A DNA stretch of 64,000 nucleotides from Siphonodentalium dalli (lineage: Eukaryota; Mollusca; Scaphopoda; Gadilida; Siphonodentaliidae). The translations under genes and the position numbers were made by a program. Shown here one piece after another: positions 62,640-64,000 of the stretch. How positions within the stretch are numbered: position 1 is the first letter of the stretch; each line of letters opens with the position of its first letter. The notes below the pieces were generated by a model that searched no databases, had not been told where the DNA came from, and worked only from the letters and a program-made list of their open reading frames with translations. Location: the NCBI GenBank assembly GCA_032622095.1, contig CP136065.1:53691949-53755948 (forward strand). Direction: 5' to 3'.

Positions 62640-63074
62640 GTAAAAAGGGGAACATCTCTAGCCAGAGTTTAACCGAGCGAGTTCCACTCACTGCTTTCAA
62701 GAGCTGACTCTCTCCAAAAATACGGAAACGTATACATGTATGTCGAATCGTGAAAATACAGATAACAATGTTATGTTTAGTAAGTTTTCACACATTATAT
62801 ATTTTCCCGCCAAAACAGATTGAATAGTTCTGACTCGCTAACGACCAGGACTTCATGTTTGAAATACTTCAGAAATTATATAAGTCGCATTTTCATTTCA
62901 GTTGTCCCTATGTTGTGCCATACGCACAATATCTGTATATACCATTATGAATAGTTACCAGTATCGCTCACAAACCGCTAGTGGTATGTAATTCTAAATG
63001 CTTGATATAGGTACACCATTCTAACGCCCCCTACCGGTTTAGTATCGGGAAGAAGTAAACGAGTGTTTGGGATA

Positions 63075-63571
63075 GAGCTGGGACGGCTATGGGTTTTTCG
63101 TGACCGGTTATGAACGGCAAAAAACCGCGATTAACCGGTTAACCACATATTATAGGTGGGTAAGCCCAGTATGCAGAACGGCGATGATTGTGATGCTCAC
63201 TGACATGGTAAGTTTGAGAACGGCTCCTGCCCATTATACAAAGAAGTTGTCACCCATGACACACATAATCACATATCTAATTAAGTACACATCTTCAATT
63301 TATTACTGAATAAAATAAATATACAATGTCATTCCCCTGTGAGGCTGTGTTGTGTTCATTTATTGTCCTTGTAAAATGACTCCATCGCCATCGGGATATG
63401 TGATCGGGTGGGAAGCTGAACACACCGACATGGAAGTGACGACTAGAAAGGTTTAATATACATTCCGGAATATTTTATTGTTTATTCCGCAATTTCCGGT
63501 AGCTGGGTGGGCGAACAATTATTATTTATTCTTAATGAAATACTTACATATACGTTGGTATGTGATGTTGT

Positions 63572-63636
<65 letters not shown>

Positions 63637-64000
63637 GTCTCAAGAAATAACTAGTCGTTGATAACAAAAACAATTATTTTCCTGATAATAATACTGAATA
63701 CGAGTCATGCGATGTGACAATGTTGTAAGATCACACGTGTGCTGACCCTTTGATGTTTCGTTTTGACATCGGCAGGCTGTTAAATGTAGCCTTCAAAGAG
63801 CCGACACACCGCGTTTGATGTTGTTCCGTCAATCTCGGATTCATTTTAATTGACGGAGACAGATTAACCCTCTTATAGCCAGTTATAGCTGACCATCACA
63901 GTGATCATACACTATAATAGTGATGTTACGGTTAACCGACCACGGCAAATCCGTGAACGGTCACGGCCATAGTTGGTGGTTAACCGCATAACCGTCCCAG
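63075..64000. mobile_element. hAT-like element reaching the window end
   Basis: AGCTGGGACGGCTATGGG at left, and CATAACCGTCCCAG as the very last bases, are inverted partners. Both ends carry GGTTAACCG-type motifs. The right flank is outside the window, so no duplication can be tested. Confidence 0.55.
63574..63635. repeat. Run of 62 G
   Basis: An uninterrupted G homopolymer inside the hAT-like element at the window end. The true length is doubtful because long homopolymers are easily mis-sequenced. Confidence 0.95.

Noticed and set aside
63482-63673. Polyproline frame
   Set aside because: Translation of the 62-G run on the opposite strand.

Overview
The window looks like nuclear DNA of an AT-rich, intron-rich, repeat-laden invertebrate, most likely a marine bivalve or other lophotrochozoan. 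The evidence is GT-AG introns of 1 to 7 kb, animal gene families, many small DNA transposons and CR1-like LINE pieces, tandem arrays rich in GTCCGTCC, and very frequent TACATGTA palindromes. The species assignment is inference. No bacterial, organellar or CRISPR-like material is visible.

Three protein-coding genes can be assembled from spliced exons. (1) On the minus strand, exons at 8930-8843, 2235-2107, 1625-1563 and 757-673 encode the N-terminal third of a mitochondrial carrier of the UCP4 (SLC25A27) type. The rest of the gene lies left of base 1. (2) On the plus strand, five exons between 9499 and 22694 encode a complete 232-residue GRB2-type adaptor (SH3-SH2-SH3). (3) On the minus strand, four exons between 56351 and 44837 encode all but the N-terminus of a NOL12 (Nop25) nucleolar protein. 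UCP4 and GRB2 are head to head with 568 bp between start codons, so they probably share a divergent promoter. GRB2 and NOL12 converge across about 21 kb of repeat-filled intergenic DNA. A possible first exon of a fourth gene is at 62564 (+).

The rest is a dense, nested transposon landscape. It includes a decayed MULE (5497-7266), a 1.28-kb palindrome-within-palindrome foldback element with a 10-bp target duplication (7541-8821), two LINE remnants each split by a Harbinger-type insert with TTA duplications, a hAT-like element with an 8-bp duplication (57256-58433), several families flanked by TTAA, a palindromic TA-flanked MITE in seven copies, a tRNA-derived SINE (45351-45660), and tandem arrays, one with a strict 161-bp period.

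The most interesting features are where repeats touch genes. One repeat end forms the pyrimidine tract of the GRB2 exon 2 acceptor. A long hairpin begins 13 nt after the GRB2 exon 4 donor. The foldback element sits 10 nt inside UCP4 intron 1. A 31-bp tandem repeat beside UCP4 exon 4 carries copies of that exon's own 5' splice-site sequence.

I did not find a new multi-gene system. I found three conserved genes and unusually intimate repeat-gene contacts.
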